Source: Eubacterium brachy ATCC 33089 (GTDB taxonomy: Bacteria; Bacillota; Clostridia; Peptostreptococcales; Anaerovoracaceae). From it: a stretch of 64,000 nucleotides of DNA. The position numbers and the translations under genes were made by a program. Below the pieces are notes generated by a model, which had not been told where the DNA came from, did no database searches, and worked only from the letters and a program-made list of their open reading frames with translations. The DNA is taken from assembly GCA_000488855.1 (NCBI GenBank), contig KI535274.1:22836-86835 (forward strand). The letters are read 5' to 3'. Below, piece by piece: positions 1 through 8,041 of this stretch (position 1 is its first letter; the number at the start of each line of letters is the position of its first letter).

Positions 1-474
1 TATTTTTAAATAAAACGTAATAAATATGAATGTCATCAGCATATATGTTATTATAAGAGCTATGAAATTTAACATCATTGGGTGATAAAATTTCATTTCC
101 AACCACAGTCTTCTACTGCTATGGGAATACGCTCCAAAATATAATACTCCAGAAAAAACTATGGAAAAATATACGCTGTTTTTAATTGCAGCTAAATAAT
201 GTCTTGCCACATATTCATCCCTTCCATATCTTATAATAATTTCATTATTCTTATCCAGAAGCTCCCTTGATAAAATAATCGTTACTATGTATGGAAACAC
301 CGTAAAATGTAGCATAATATTATTATATCCTGTTTGAAAAGCCAATATTGAACTCAATTCAAGAACACTTTCTGCACTATTGCTATTGTTTCTATAAAGA
401 TATGTGTTATATAATGTAAGTCCTACAAATAACAGAGACCACAAAAACGCCATTTTAATTTTTTTCATATTCAT
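1..474 (-). CDS. Membrane protein, probable ABC-2-type permease subunit (partial, 3' end outside window)
   Basis: An open frame runs from an ATG at 474 to the window edge, 158 codons with no stop, so the C-terminus is missing. The product is hydrophobic, with likely membrane segments near residues 8-24, 55-70, 100-116 and 134-156. It begins 26 nt after the stop of the upstream permease and is probably in the same operon as the ABC ATPase. I see no strong Shine-Dalgarno, so it may be translationally coupled. The role as second membrane subunit of the exporter is inferred from context; no family motif was recognised. Confidence 0.6.
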   Translation of the reverse strand, partial: MNMKKIKMAFLWSLLFVGLTLYNTYLYRNNSNSAESVLELSSILAFQTGYNNIMLHFTVFPYIVTIILSRELLDKNNEIIIRYGRDEYVARHYLAAIKNSVYFSIVFSGVLYFGAYSHSSRRLWLEMKFYHPMMLNFIALIITYMLMTFIFITFYLKI

Positions 475-500
475 TCACTGTAAATTGTACACAAGTAAGC

Positions 501-1349
501 CTATATAACTTCTCGCTTAATTCCCACAAAATAACCTGCTATTATGCTGACGATTACCATGGATAAAAAAATAGTAAAACTGATTGCCATATACTTGAAA
601 CCATATTCTATATACGGTTGCACGATATTAACTAAAGTGTATTTGTGCATTATATTATATAACCAGATTCCTATAGATATTCCGTAGAGAAGCTTATAAT
701 CTTTAAAAATATAACTTATAGAGATACACATTACCATACAAAGCCCTGCAAGTATAGAAAACAATAATATATAAATTAGATACACCAAATACGGATGATC
801 AACTGTGGCTTTAAAAATGCTTCCCATGTACTGAGCTAAATTTTCAATATTTCCATCTTCTTTGCCTTTAAAAAATACTATATGGCACAATACACAATTT
901 ATAATCATACTGATAAAAACGGTAGAAAATCCGACTATAAACCCATTTATAAGTTTTCCCTTAAATATGGTTTTTACACTCGCTCTAGTGCTCAACAACA
1001 CACTGTATCCGGTTTTTTCTTCTCCTACTTTTTTATCTCCGCATGCTAAAAGCATATATATTGGAAGTAACCATATCAGAAGTATTTGCGCTATATGACC
1101 TTGAGTCTTTCCCGTCAAAAAATATGAATATTTCGGTCTATGTGCCATCTCCAACAAATTCAATATTCCATCTTTTGTCCCATACGATTCAAATTCTGTA
1201 AAAAATCTCCCGTAATGACTTATCATTCCGATAATCACATCCAAAATTGGAATAAAAATTATTAAACATATAGCGATTTTCTTTTTTCTATCATATTTAA
1301 TATCAGATAGTTCCTTTTTTACGATTCTCTTAAGTAATGTTTTATTCAT
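501..1349 (-). CDS. ABC-2-type transporter permease-like membrane protein
   Basis: A 282-residue hydrophobic protein with about six predicted membrane segments and a basic cytoplasmic N-terminus (KRIVKKELSDIKYDRKKK). This is the usual shape of an ABC-2 permease working with a separate ATPase. The start at 1349 is chosen because AGGGGA lies just before ATGAATAAA; an ATG 18 nt upstream lies in the inverted repeat and has no ribosome binding site. It sits downstream of the DUF2712-like peptide gene and the ATPase at 1902-2546, so the unit looks like an exporter or resistance ABC system. Substrate unknown. Confidence 0.72.
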   Translation of the reverse strand: MNKTLLKRIVKKELSDIKYDRKKKIAICLIIFIPILDVIIGMISHYGRFFTEFESYGTKDGILNLLEMAHRPKYSYFLTGKTQGHIAQILLIWLLPIYMLLACGDKKVGEEKTGYSVLLSTRASVKTIFKGKLINGFIVGFSTVFISMIINCVLCHIVFFKGKEDGNIENLAQYMGSIFKATVDHPYLVYLIYILLFSILAGLCMVMCISISYIFKDYKLLYGISIGIWLYNIMHKYTLVNIVQPYIEYGFKYMAISFTIFLSMVIVSIIAGYFVGIKREVI

Positions 1350-1359
1350 AAATTCCCCT

Positions 1360-1382
1360 ATAAACATTCAAAGTGATACCCT
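1360..1382. repeat. Left arm of 23-bp inverted repeat around the DUF2712-like gene
   Basis: On the plus strand it reads ATAAACATTCAAAG followed by TGATACCCT. It matches the reverse complement of 1883-1905 at 22 of 23 positions. It overlaps the region just upstream of the permease start. No target-site duplication is visible outside the arms. Confidence 0.8.
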
Positions 1383-1422
1383 TATTTTCATTAAGTTTTA
1401 TTTAAATATTTATTCTATGTTA

Positions 1423-1854
1423 TTAATCCCAAGTTTCTTCATCCCAATATCCAGTTATCCTATATGTTTCACCATTAAAATTATTATTTTCACACATTAA
1501 CCATACTTTTGTTTGAGATGCAGAAGCATATGCTTTAAAATAATGAGCACCAACTCCCTGTTTTACAGTCTCTTTGTCAGTAACTCTTGTATCATTGCGG
1601 TTTTCAAGCCAAAAATCTGTCAAAGTTCCTCTTCCCTCGCCAGAATACCTTAAGTTAACCTTCCACGGATTATTAGTATGTGTTGTGTCTCGGAACCTAC
1701 CTCCTGGATTATAATTGTCAAGTCAGTATGGTTTAACAATCGTATCAAACACATAATTATCGTTTGATGCACTCGCGAAATTTGCAAAGCCATAAAACAA
1801 TGCCATAACAGCCACCAATACCATACTTAATTTTTTACTAATTGTTTTGTTCAT
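1423..1854 (-). pseudogene. Secreted DUF2712-like small protein, interrupted by an in-frame TGA
   Basis: Reading from ATG 1854 (AGGAGG 8 nt upstream) gives a typical signal peptide: a basic MNKTISKKLS start, a hydrophobic core to about residue 28 and an ASA cleavage site. The mature part continues to a stop at 1423-1425 and ends with a GYWDEETW motif, typical of the DUF2712 family of Firmicutes secreted proteins. Codon 44 is TGA (1723-1725), splitting an otherwise intact 143-codon frame. UGA is a stop elsewhere in this window, so this is most simply a nonsense mutation or a sequencing error. A 66-residue fragment after the stop stays open. Family assignment is from remembered consensus. Confidence 0.7.
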
Positions 1855-1882
1855 ATTTCGCTCCTCCTAAATAAACTCCCTC

Positions 1883-1905
1883 AGGGTATCACTTTGAATG
1901 CTTAT
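1883..1905. repeat. Right arm of 23-bp inverted repeat around the DUF2712-like gene
   Basis: It reads AGGGTATCACTTTG followed by AATGCTTAT on the plus strand and is inverted relative to 1360-1382 with one mismatch. It overlaps the stop codon of the ABC ATPase (TAA at 1902-1904), so the repeat-bounded segment contains only the DUF2712-like gene. Confidence 0.8.
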
Positions 1906-2546
1906 GCTCTTTTTCCCATCACCTTAGCCTTACCATCGCTCATCGATATGATTTCATCGGCAAGGATTCCTAAATCATCTTTGTTGTGGCTGGCAATAAT
2001 TACAATTGCTCCTCTATCTTTTTCTCTCAGTAAAATTTCCCTTACTTTATCTATATAATTTTCGTCAAGGGCATTCGTAGGCTCGTCTAATAAAAGTAAC
2101 TCAGGTTTTTCAAAAATCGCCTGTGCTATTGATAACCTTTGTCTCATACCGAGAGAATAGGCTTTAACCTTTTTAGTTTCACCTTTTAATCCTACTGTAT
2201 CCAATGCCTTATCAATATCTTCATTTGTCGCAACATTTCGTATCTTGCCCAGCTGCTTTAAATTTGTAAATCCGTCAAATTGTGGTAATAGGGATGTATT
2301 CTCAATAATAATCCCAACATTTTCAGGAAAGTCCATATCTTTATGCAAAACCTTCCCATCCATATCTATTTCTCCTTCCGTTGGAATCAGCAATCCTGCC
2401 AACGCTCTCAACAACATGGTCTTACCCGAACCGTTCCTACCATATAACCCGTAAATCTTCCCCTGTTCAAATGTTAAATTTATATTATCTAATATATATT
2501 TCCCTTTTATCTCTTTGCTGAGATTTTTAATCTGTATTCTCTTCAC
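1902..2546 (-). CDS. ABC transporter ATP-binding protein
   Basis: A 214-residue ABC ATPase that would energise the membrane proteins at 1-1349. It has Walker A GRNGSGKT (about residues 36-43), an ABC signature SLGMRQR, Walker B LLLLDEP with the D-loop NALD, and a switch histidine in IIASHN. The Q-loop position carries Glu (IIENTS). The start is GTG at 2546, with AAGGAG 6 nt upstream and no better ATG nearby. It is the first gene of a four-gene minus-strand unit behind a good promoter. Architecture fits an ABC-2 exporter or self-protection pump; substrate cannot be read from sequence. Confidence 0.88.
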   Translation of the reverse strand: MKRIQIKNLSKEIKGKYILDNINLTFEQGKIYGLYGRNGSGKTMLLRALAGLLIPTEGEIDMDGKVLHKDMDFPENVGIIIENTSLLPQFDGFTNLKQLGKIRNVATNEDIDKALDTVGLKGETKKVKAYSLGMRQRLSIAQAIFEKPELLLLDEPTNALDENYIDKVREILLREKDRGAIVIIASHNKDDLGILADEIISMSDGKAKVMGKRA

Positions 2547-2605
2547 ACAAAACTCCTTTTAACATATATCCATTTCTTTTATTATAACTTTAATCTTATA
2601 ACGTT

Positions 2606-2634
2606 ATTCTATACCTTTGTTACCTATATGTCAA
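2606..2634 (-). promoter_or_regulatory. Sigma-A-type promoter of the ABC/DUF2712 unit
   Basis: On the minus strand, TTGACA (2634-2629), a 17-nt spacer and TAGAAT (2611-2606). It lies about 60 nt upstream of the ATPase GTG. Confidence 0.65.
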
Positions 2635-2660
2635 CAATCGGACAATAGTGATATGCAGAT

Positions 2661-2693
2661 AAAAAAAGAATCAGAGAAAAATTTCTCTGATTC
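2661..2693 (-). terminator. Rho-independent terminator after rplL
   Basis: A near-perfect hairpin GAATCAGAGAAA/TTTCTCTGATTC followed on the minus strand by seven U. It lies about 40 nt past the rplL stop and closes the operon before any rpoB could follow. Confidence 0.92.
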
Positions 2694-2734
2694 TTCAATT
2701 TGCCTAAATCGTCGGCTTTATTTAGTTAACTTGA

Positions 2735-3094
2735 CTATTTAAGTTCAACTGTTGCTCCAACTTCTTCCAACTGGGCTTTAATCGCATCAGCTTCCGCTTT
2801 TTCAACACCTTCCTTAAGAGTTGAAGGAGCTCCGTCTACCATTTCCTTAGCTTCTTTCAAGCCTAAGCCTGTTATTTCTCTAACTACTTTGATCACCTTA
2901 ATCTTTTCGCCGCCAACTTCTTTCAAAACTACATCGAATTCGCTCTGCTCTTCACCTGCTGCTTCGCCTGCTGCTGCAACTGCTACAGGAGCTGCTGCCG
3001 ATACTCCGAATTCCGCTTCACACGCTTCTACTAATTCGTTCAGTTCAAGCACTGTCATATTTTTTATCGCTTCAATGATTTGATCTTTATTCAT
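2735..3094 (-). CDS. rplL: 50S ribosomal protein L7/L12
   Basis: A 119-residue acidic stalk protein; its dimers bind L10 and recruit translation GTPases. It has an N-terminal dimerisation helix region, an Ala/Gly-rich hinge at about residues 34-50 and the conserved C-terminal domain with [28 protein letters not shown] precedes ATG 3094. It is the last gene of the rpmG-secE-nusG-rplKAJL unit and is followed by a strong terminator, not by rpoB. Confidence 0.98.
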   Translation of the reverse strand: MNKDQIIEAIKNMTVLELNELVEACEAEFGVSAAAPVAVAAAGEAAGEEQSEFDVVLKEVGGEKIKVIKVVREITGLGLKEAKEMVDGAPSTLKEGVEKAEADAIKAQLEEVGATVELK

Positions 3095-3152
3095 TTTCTT
3101 ATCTCCTTTTTAATATTTTCAAATTTCAAATTCAAATTTTCTTTTCATTTTA

Positions 3153-3653
3153 CTATTCAGTTTTTGCATCTCTAATTGCTGCAAATGTTCTAACAGCTTT
3201 AGATACAGGCGACTGAATGCTGCCCATGAACTTAGCGATAAGCTCGTCTCTGCCCGGAATATTTGCAAGAGCTTGCACACCCTTCGCGTCGTAGAAGGTA
3301 CCTTCCACTACCGCTGCCTTAAATTCCATTTTGCTAAATTCTTTAATCGACTTATTTAAAACTCTTGCAGGAGCTGTTACGTCCTCATAGGAAAGCGCAA
3401 ATGCACTCGGTCCTTCTAAAACTTCTCCCAGAGGTTCAAATTCAGTTCCTTCAATGGCTCTCTTGAAAAGAGTATTTTTGTAAACAGTGTAATCCACATC
3501 TGCTTCTCTAAGCTCTTTTCTCATCTTGTCAGCTTGCTCTACATTGATTCCGATGTAGTCGATGACAACTGCGGACTTAGCCCTTGATAGCTTTTCCTTG
3601 ATTTCATCGATAATCACTTGTTTTGCTTGCTGTGCTTTTTTGATTTCGCTCAT
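3153..3653 (-). CDS. rplJ: 50S ribosomal protein L10
   Basis: A 166-residue protein that anchors the L7/L12 stalk to 23S rRNA. The N-terminal RNA-binding half has SAVVIDYIGINVEQADKMRK and YTVYKNTLFKRA; the C-terminal helix binds L7/L12 dimers. AAAGGAG precedes ATG 3653. The preceding L10 leader and attenuator (3695-3785) indicate autogenous control by the L10-L12 complex, as known in Firmicutes. Confidence 0.98.
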   Translation of the reverse strand: MSEIKKAQQAKQVIIDEIKEKLSRAKSAVVIDYIGINVEQADKMRKELREADVDYTVYKNTLFKRAIEGTEFEPLGEVLEGPSAFALSYEDVTAPARVLNKSIKEFSKMEFKAAVVEGTFYDAKGVQALANIPGRDELIAKFMGSIQSPVSKAVRTFAAIRDAKTE

Positions 3654-3694
3654 TTTTTCTCCTTTCTGACATGTTGTCGTTTTGGGTACTACAT

Positions 3695-3727
3695 AAAAAA
3701 TCTCGCCTGTTAAAAAACCGCGAGATT
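3695..3727 (-). terminator. Attenuator hairpin in front of rplJ
   Basis: On the minus strand AATCTCG (3727-3721) and CGAGATT (3705-3699) form a stem with a 15-nt loop, followed by a U run to 3695. It sits between the L10-binding element and the rplJ ribosome binding site, so it can stop transcription before rplJL. Confidence 0.82.
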
Positions 3728-3734
3728 ACTCTTT

Positions 3735-3785
3735 ATATCGCACCTCGGCGGGAAATTAAGTTTTCACACCCGCTGTCTACGGTTT
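3735..3785 (-). ncRNA. L10 leader (ribosomal protein L10-L12 binding element)
   Basis: On the minus strand CCGTAGACAGCGGGTG (3782-3767) faces CCCGCCGAGGTG (3752-3741). These are the conserved paired strands of the Rfam-type L10 leader that mimics the L10 site on 23S rRNA. Together with the attenuator just downstream it should let excess L10-L12 reduce rplJL transcription. Confidence 0.85.
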
Positions 3786-3812
3786 ATTTTCATATTTAAT
3801 TTTCGAGCAAAC

Positions 3813-4508
3813 CTAACCTATTTTTGCAGGGTTAACCTTTACTCCCGGACCCATAGTCGAAGCTACTGTTACGCTTCTCAGATACTGCCCCTTAGCTGCT
3901 GCAGGTCTCGCCTTGTTGATTGCTTCCATCAAAGTATTGAAGTTTTCAGTTAACCTCTCTGCTCCAAATGAAACTTTGCCGATTGCAGTATGAATAATAT
4001 TCGCTTTATCCAATCTGTATTCAACCTTACCTGCCTTGATTTCAGCTAACGCCTTTTCCAAGTCCATTGTCACTGTTCCTGATTTTGGATTCGGCATAAG
4101 ACCCTTAGGTCCCAACACTTTACCTAATCTACCTACAACGCCCATCATATCAGGTGTTGCAACGATTACGTCGAAATCGAACCAGTTTTCGCTTTGAATT
4201 TTTTGTGCCAATTCTTCAGCTCCCACGTAGTCAGCTCCGGCTGCTTCAGCCTCTGCTGCTTTAGGACCTTTTGCAAATACTAGCACTTTCTTTGTCTTAC
4301 CTGTTCCGTGCGGCAGTACTATTGCACCTCTGACCTGCTGGTCTGCGTGTCTTCCGTCTACACCTAATTTAATGTGAACCTCTACGCTCTCATCAAATTT
4401 TGCACTCGCACTTGCAACTACTGTTTCAAGTGCCTTGTCAGCATCAAAAAGCATCGTTCTGTCAAATTTTGATACTGCTTCCAAATACTTCTTACCTCTT
4501 TTAGGCAT
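3813..4508 (-). CDS. rplA: 50S ribosomal protein L1
   Basis: A 231-residue L1 that builds the mobile stalk at the E site. Typical segments are [33 protein letters not shown] and [11 protein letters not shown] chose ATG 4508 ([11 protein letters not shown]), which follows AGGAGGTGGATT; the longer frame back to 4592 overlaps rplK and has no ribosome binding site. It follows rplK by 41 nt and is separated from rplJ by the L10 leader. Confidence 0.97.
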   Translation of the reverse strand: MPKRGKKYLEAVSKFDRTMLFDADKALETVVASASAKFDESVEVHIKLGVDGRHADQQVRGAIVLPHGTGKTKKVLVFAKGPKAAEAEAAGADYVGAEELAQKIQSENWFDFDVIVATPDMMGVVGRLGKVLGPKGLMPNPKSGTVTMDLEKALAEIKAGKVEYRLDKANIIHTAIGKVSFGAERLTENFNTLMEAINKARPAAAKGQYLRSVTVASTMGPGVKVNPAKIG

Positions 4509-4549
4509 AATCCACCTCCTGTGGTACTTGCGATTTCTCTCCCACTTAA

Positions 4550-4975
4550 CTAATCTTCTACAACGATTCCCATACTTCTTGCTGTTCCACAAATCATATC
4601 TGTTGCAGCCTCAATGCTTCCCGCATTCAAATCTTTCATTTTCAGCTCCGCAATTTCCTGCGCCTGTGCTCTCTTGATAGTAGCGACCTTCGTCTTGTTC
4701 GGCTCGCCTGAACCTGATTTGATATTAGCCGCTTTCTTTAGAAGCACTGCTGCCGGTGGCGTTTTTAAAACAAACGTAAACGATCTGTCAGCGTACACCG
4801 TGATTACAACCGGAATTATCATCCCTTGCTGATCTTGTGTTCTCGCGTTGAACTGCTTACAAAAGTCCATGATATTGACGCCCTTTTGACCAAGTGCCGG
4901 ACCAACCGGTGGTGCCGGAGTAGCCCCGCCTGCAGGAATCTGTAGCTTAATAAATCCTTCGATTTTTTTAGCCAT
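4550..4975 (-). CDS. rplK: 50S ribosomal protein L11
   Basis: A 141-residue L11, part of the GTPase-associated centre bound to 23S rRNA near the thiostrepton site. The N-terminal proline-rich [17 protein letters not shown] stretch and the C-terminal GTARSMGI segment are diagnostic. AAAGGAG precedes ATG 4975. It lies 17 nt after nusG and upstream of rplA, the standard order. Confidence 0.98.
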   Translation of the reverse strand: MAKKIEGFIKLQIPAGGATPAPPVGPALGQKGVNIMDFCKQFNARTQDQQGMIIPVVITVYADRSFTFVLKTPPAAVLLKKAANIKSGSGEPNKTKVATIKRAQAQEIAELKMKDLNAGSIEAATDMICGTARSMGIVVED

Positions 4976-4992
4976 TTCTGTCTCCTTTCCTA

Positions 4993-5559
4993 TTAAATTT
5001 TATCTATTTGTGCAAATTCTAGTTCCACCGGAGTCTCACGACTAAACATGGAAATCTTTGCCCTTACTGTCATCTTCTCTTCATTGACCTCTTCAACCTC
5101 TCCGACCATTCCTTCAAAAGGTCCGTTTATAACCTTTATCTGATCTCCCGGTTTCAAATCCAAGTCAATGGTAATCTTCTCGATACCCATACGCCTGACA
5201 TCATCCACGGACAGCGGCGTCGGGTTCAATCCGTTACCTACAAAGCCTGTTACACCTTGTGTATTTCTCACAAGATACCATGACTCATTGGTAATTATCA
5301 TCTTTACTATCACATATCCCGGAAACAGCTTTCTGGTTTTCAACACCATTTTTCCGTCTTTCAACTCAGCCTTCTCCTCTGTCGGTATGGCTACTTCCAA
5401 GATCAAATCTTCCATTCCTCTGTTTTCAACGAGTTTCTCTATGTTGATTTTAACCTTGTTCTCGTGTCCGGAATAAGTATGGATAACGTACCATCTGGGT
5501 GTTCCGTCACCTCTCAAACCTTCTTCAGACAAAGGTGCCTTTTCTTTAATTTCAGACAT
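4993..5559 (-). CDS. nusG: Transcription termination/antitermination protein NusG
   Basis: A protein of about 188 residues. The NGN domain starts at [17 protein letters not shown] and the C-terminal KOW domain includes [19 protein letters not shown]. NusG binds RNA polymerase and modulates pausing and Rho or ribosome coupling. ATG 5559 is preferred because GAGG lies 7 nt upstream; a TTG two codons earlier is too close to the ribosome binding site. It begins just after the secE stop. Confidence 0.97.
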   Translation of the reverse strand: MSEIKEKAPLSEEGLRGDGTPRWYVIHTYSGHENKVKINIEKLVENRGMEDLILEVAIPTEEKAELKDGKMVLKTRKLFPGYVIVKMIITNESWYLVRNTQGVTGFVGNGLNPTPLSVDDVRRMGIEKITIDLDLKPGDQIKVINGPFEGMVGEVEEVNEEKMTVRAKISMFSRETPVELEFAQIDKI

Positions 5560-5571
5560 ATTCAAACCTCA

Positions 5572-5826
5572 TCAAATTTTTATTCCCAACAAGTTCTTCA
5601 AAGCTACAAGGAAGCCTGTATCAATTACCCAAAATGCAAGTGAAAATATGAGACAAGTTGCAATTACCGTCACGGTATATGCTCCAAGTTCTTTCTTGGT
5701 CGGCCATACGACCTTTTTCATTTCAAGTCTGACACCCTTCAGATAACTTCTGAAACTCTGCCTCTCTTTCTTTCTGCCATTACTTATTTGTTGCGCTCTT
5801 TTACGCAGTTCTGTTTGCTTTGCCAT
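5572..5826 (-). CDS. secE: Preprotein translocase subunit SecE
   Basis: An 84-residue single-span SecE. It has a basic N-terminus, the conserved RLEMKKVVWPTKKEL amphipathic region and one membrane helix at about residues 50-72 (TVTVIATCLIFSLAFWVI). It clamps SecY in the SecYEG channel. ATG 5826 follows AGGTGGAG; the upstream in-frame GTG is inside that ribosome binding site. The stop TGA overlaps the nusG leader. Confidence 0.96.
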   Translation of the reverse strand: MAKQTELRKRAQQISNGRKKERQSFRSYLKGVRLEMKKVVWPTKKELGAYTVTVIATCLIFSLAFWVIDTGFLVALKNLLGIKI

Positions 5827-5868
5827 ATGCTCCACCTAACTTCTCAACTACTGATAAAACTTCCGACA

Positions 5869-6018
5869 CTACTTAGTTTCCTTGTGCAGTGTGTGCTTCT
5901 TGCAGAACGGGCAGTACTTGCTGAATTCAACACGATCGGGATTGTTCTTCTTATTTTTTACAGTATTGTAATTCCTCTGTTTGCACTCCCCACATGCCAA
6001 TGTTACTTTCACTCTCAT
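5869..6018 (-). CDS. rpmG: 50S ribosomal protein L33
   Basis: A 49-residue zinc-type L33. ATG 6018 follows GGAGGATAAAT; the product begins [17 protein letters not shown] and ends [10 protein letters not shown]. Two CxxC pairs (C9/C12 and C36/C39) mark the Zn-binding form rather than the zinc-independent paralogue. It is first in the secE-nusG-rplKAJL transcript, 75 nt after the -10 box. Confidence 0.96.
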   Translation of the reverse strand: MRVKVTLACGECKQRNYNTVKNKKNNPDRVEFSKYCPFCKKHTLHKETK

Positions 6019-6092
6019 ATTTATCCTCCATCAACTCAAAATTAGAGCCTCTTGTAAAGCTCCTTGATAATTTCTATTCCGTTACTCGTATC

Positions 6093-6121
6093 AGTATATA
6101 CTGATATTGCTAAACTGTCAA
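6093..6121 (-). promoter_or_regulatory. Consensus promoter of the rpmG-secE-nusG-rplKAJL operon
   Basis: On the minus strand TTGACA (6121-6116), exactly 17 nt, then TATACT (6098-6093). The near-consensus match fits a highly expressed ribosomal protein operon. Confidence 0.85.
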
Positions 6122-6536
6122 GCAAAACTCCACAAAAACTTAACACTGTCCCTTAGCAAATCCGAATTTGTAGACGAACGTATTTTTACGATTTAATGCT
6201 GATCACTTCAAGGAACTTGACTTTTAAATATATCGGAAACCGGAGGCTACAGAATGGAATATAAAGTCGACACATGCTCAATAACGGTTTGATCCCTGTC
6301 CTTTTCTATCTTCAATGAGCTGTGCTTTGTACACCGTTTCACTGTTGGGATGCTATGGCGGTTACAATTTTTTTATCGTTTTAATTCTTACAACCCATGT
6401 AGCTTCGACATATACCATATTGACCGGGGGGGTCCCGTTCCAATTGAAATTCCATCGTAGAAGTGTCATCATTTACTTCTTCGGCAAGGACAAACTGCAT
6501 ACTTCAAATCATTTCTTCCCCACTAACTCGATATGA
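6122..6536. other. Intergenic stretch with no supportable gene
   Basis: This 415-bp stretch separates the L33 promoter from the 3' end of the amino acid ABC ATPase. A plus-strand 73-codon frame (6315-6536) has no ribosome binding site or recognisable domain. A short GC-rich patch with seven G (near 6425-6435) is notable but unexplained. I see no clear terminator for the minus-strand ABC operon. Confidence 0.4.
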
Positions 6537-7229
6537 CTACGTTCTCAATACCACACCTAAAAAGTCCTTTAACCTTTGACTGTGCGGATTTTCAAAAATT
6601 TCCTTCGGGCTGCCTTCTTCAACTATCTTGCCATGATCCATAAAAATCACTCTATCTGCCACTTCCCGGGCAAATCCCATTTCATGGGTTACGACCACCA
6701 TCGTCATCTTGTTTTTGGCGAGATCTTTCATAACTTCCAAAACTTCACCTGTGATTTCGGGATCCAATGCCGATGTAGCTTCATCGAACAGCATTATATC
6801 CGGATGCATAGCCAGAGCTCTTGCTATGGCTACTCTCTGCTTCTGCCCTCCCGACAAATTGTTCGGATATTCATCCGCCTTATCCAGCAACCCCACCATC
6901 TTTAAAAGTCGCCTCGCATCTTTTTCAGCTTCTTTCTCATCCATTTTTTTCACTTTTAAAGGTGCGTACATCACATTTTTTAAACATGTCATATGAGGAA
7001 ATAAATTGAAATGTTGAAATACCATACCGGTAGTCCCATTTAAAATTACCTCTCCACTGCTTTTTTCCACAAGTCCGTTAATACATTTCAACAGAGAGCT
7101 CTTGCCCGATCCGGAAGGTCCTATAATCGCCACTATTTCCCCTTTTGTGAGAGAAAAATCAACTCCGTTAACCGCATGGAACTCTCCAAAACTCTTTATT
7201 ATATTTTTCATCTCCAAGATATTGCTCAT
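6537..7229 (-). CDS. Polar amino acid (glutamine-type) ABC transporter ATP-binding protein
   Basis: An ATPase of about 230 residues of the GlnQ/HisP family. It has Walker [11 protein letters not shown]-loop [11 protein letters not shown], signature [15 protein letters not shown] and Walker [15 protein letters not shown]. The FNLFPHMT motif is typical of polar amino acid importers. ATG 7229 fits GGGAG better than the ATG two codons earlier. It directly follows the permease stop (7232-7234) and completes a binding protein-permease-ATPase importer. The exact substrate (glutamine, cystine, arginine or similar) cannot be told. Confidence 0.93.
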   Translation of the reverse strand: MSNILEMKNIIKSFGEFHAVNGVDFSLTKGEIVAIIGPSGSGKSSLLKCINGLVEKSSGEVILNGTTGMVFQHFNLFPHMTCLKNVMYAPLKVKKMDEKEAEKDARRLLKMVGLLDKADEYPNNLSGGQKQRVAIARALAMHPDIMLFDEATSALDPEITGEVLEVMKDLAKNKMTMVVVTHEMGFAREVADRVIFMDHGKIVEEGSPKEIFENPHSQRLKDFLGVVLRT

Positions 7230-7231
7230 GA

Positions 7232-7888
7232 TCATTCTCCCTTTCTGTCATATTTGCCGAAATACTTTTCAAGAGAATTCGCTCCTAATGTCAAAACAAA
7301 GGTCATCAGCAGGTATATCACCGCCGCTATCATTAGCGGACTTATTCTCGAAGTCGTATTTACCACACTGTTCGTAGCCTTCATCAGATCTCCTGCACCG
7401 ATTACCATCACCAAAGCCGTGTCCTTTACCAGTGTTATGACTTCATTAAATACAGGTGGCAATATAACTCTCATAGTCTGAGGTATGACTATGCCGAACA
7501 GCGTCTGTCTACCGGATAGTCCCAACGCCTTTGCTGCCTCATATTGCCCATTGTCGATGCTCTTCATTCCTCCTCTGTAAATTTCTGCAAAATACGCTGC
7601 GTAATTGAGTATGAAGGTTACAATCGCCGTCGTTACAGCATCTATCTGTACATTCAACACTATTGACGGGAAAAAGTAAAAGAACATAAGTTGCAATACC
7701 AAGGGTGTTCCTCTGAATATGAAAACATACGCTTTGCATATAAATGCCAAAGGTTTAAATTTGCTTTCTTCTCCCAAAGCTATCGGCAATCCTAAAGGGA
7801 TTGAAAATATCAGCGTCAATAAAAACACTTCTATGGTAGTCAGCAATCCTTTCAGTATGAGCGGGTAGTACTGTAAAATATGTTCCAT
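7232..7888 (-). CDS. Polar amino acid ABC transporter permease
   Basis: A 218-residue HisM/GlnP-type permease with about five membrane spans. Typical signatures are [14 protein letters not shown] near residue 58 and the EAA-like loop [20 protein letters not shown] contacting the ATPase. It lies between the solute-binding protein and the ATPase on the minus strand. One pore subunit is encoded, so the channel is presumably a homodimer. Confidence 0.93.
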   Translation of the reverse strand: MEHILQYYPLILKGLLTTIEVFLLTLIFSIPLGLPIALGEESKFKPLAFICKAYVFIFRGTPLVLQLMFFYFFPSIVLNVQIDAVTTAIVTFILNYAAYFAEIYRGGMKSIDNGQYEAAKALGLSGRQTLFGIVIPQTMRVILPPVFNEVITLVKDTALVMVIGAGDLMKATNSVVNTTSRISPLMIAAVIYLLMTFVLTLGANSLEKYFGKYDRKGE

Positions 7889-7990
7889 GTTTCTTCCTTT
7901 CTCTAAGGTAAGTTCATATCAAATAGCTCTGCTATTCATCGTCTTTTCATCAATTATCGTAGTTGTGCGATTTCGATTCATCATTATATC

Positions 7991-8016
7991 ATAAAATGGC
8001 TGCTTTTAAACAGCCA
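7991..8016 (-). terminator. Intra-operon hairpin between binding protein and permease genes
   Basis: On the minus strand TGGCTG (8016-8011), an 8-nt loop, CAGCCA (8002-7997) and a U-rich tail. It lies 25 nt after the binding-protein stop. A leaky terminator here would yield more binding protein than membrane subunits. Confidence 0.65.
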
Positions 8017-8041
8017 CTTTGTGAGTTTTATGTTTTTATGC

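Noticed and set aside
1723..1725. UGA recoded as Trp or selenocysteine in the DUF2712-like gene
   Set aside because: Other genes here stop at TGA, and no SECIS-like hairpin was seen after the codon.
6315..6536. 73-codon plus-strand ORF
   Set aside because: No ribosome binding site and no recognisable protein features.
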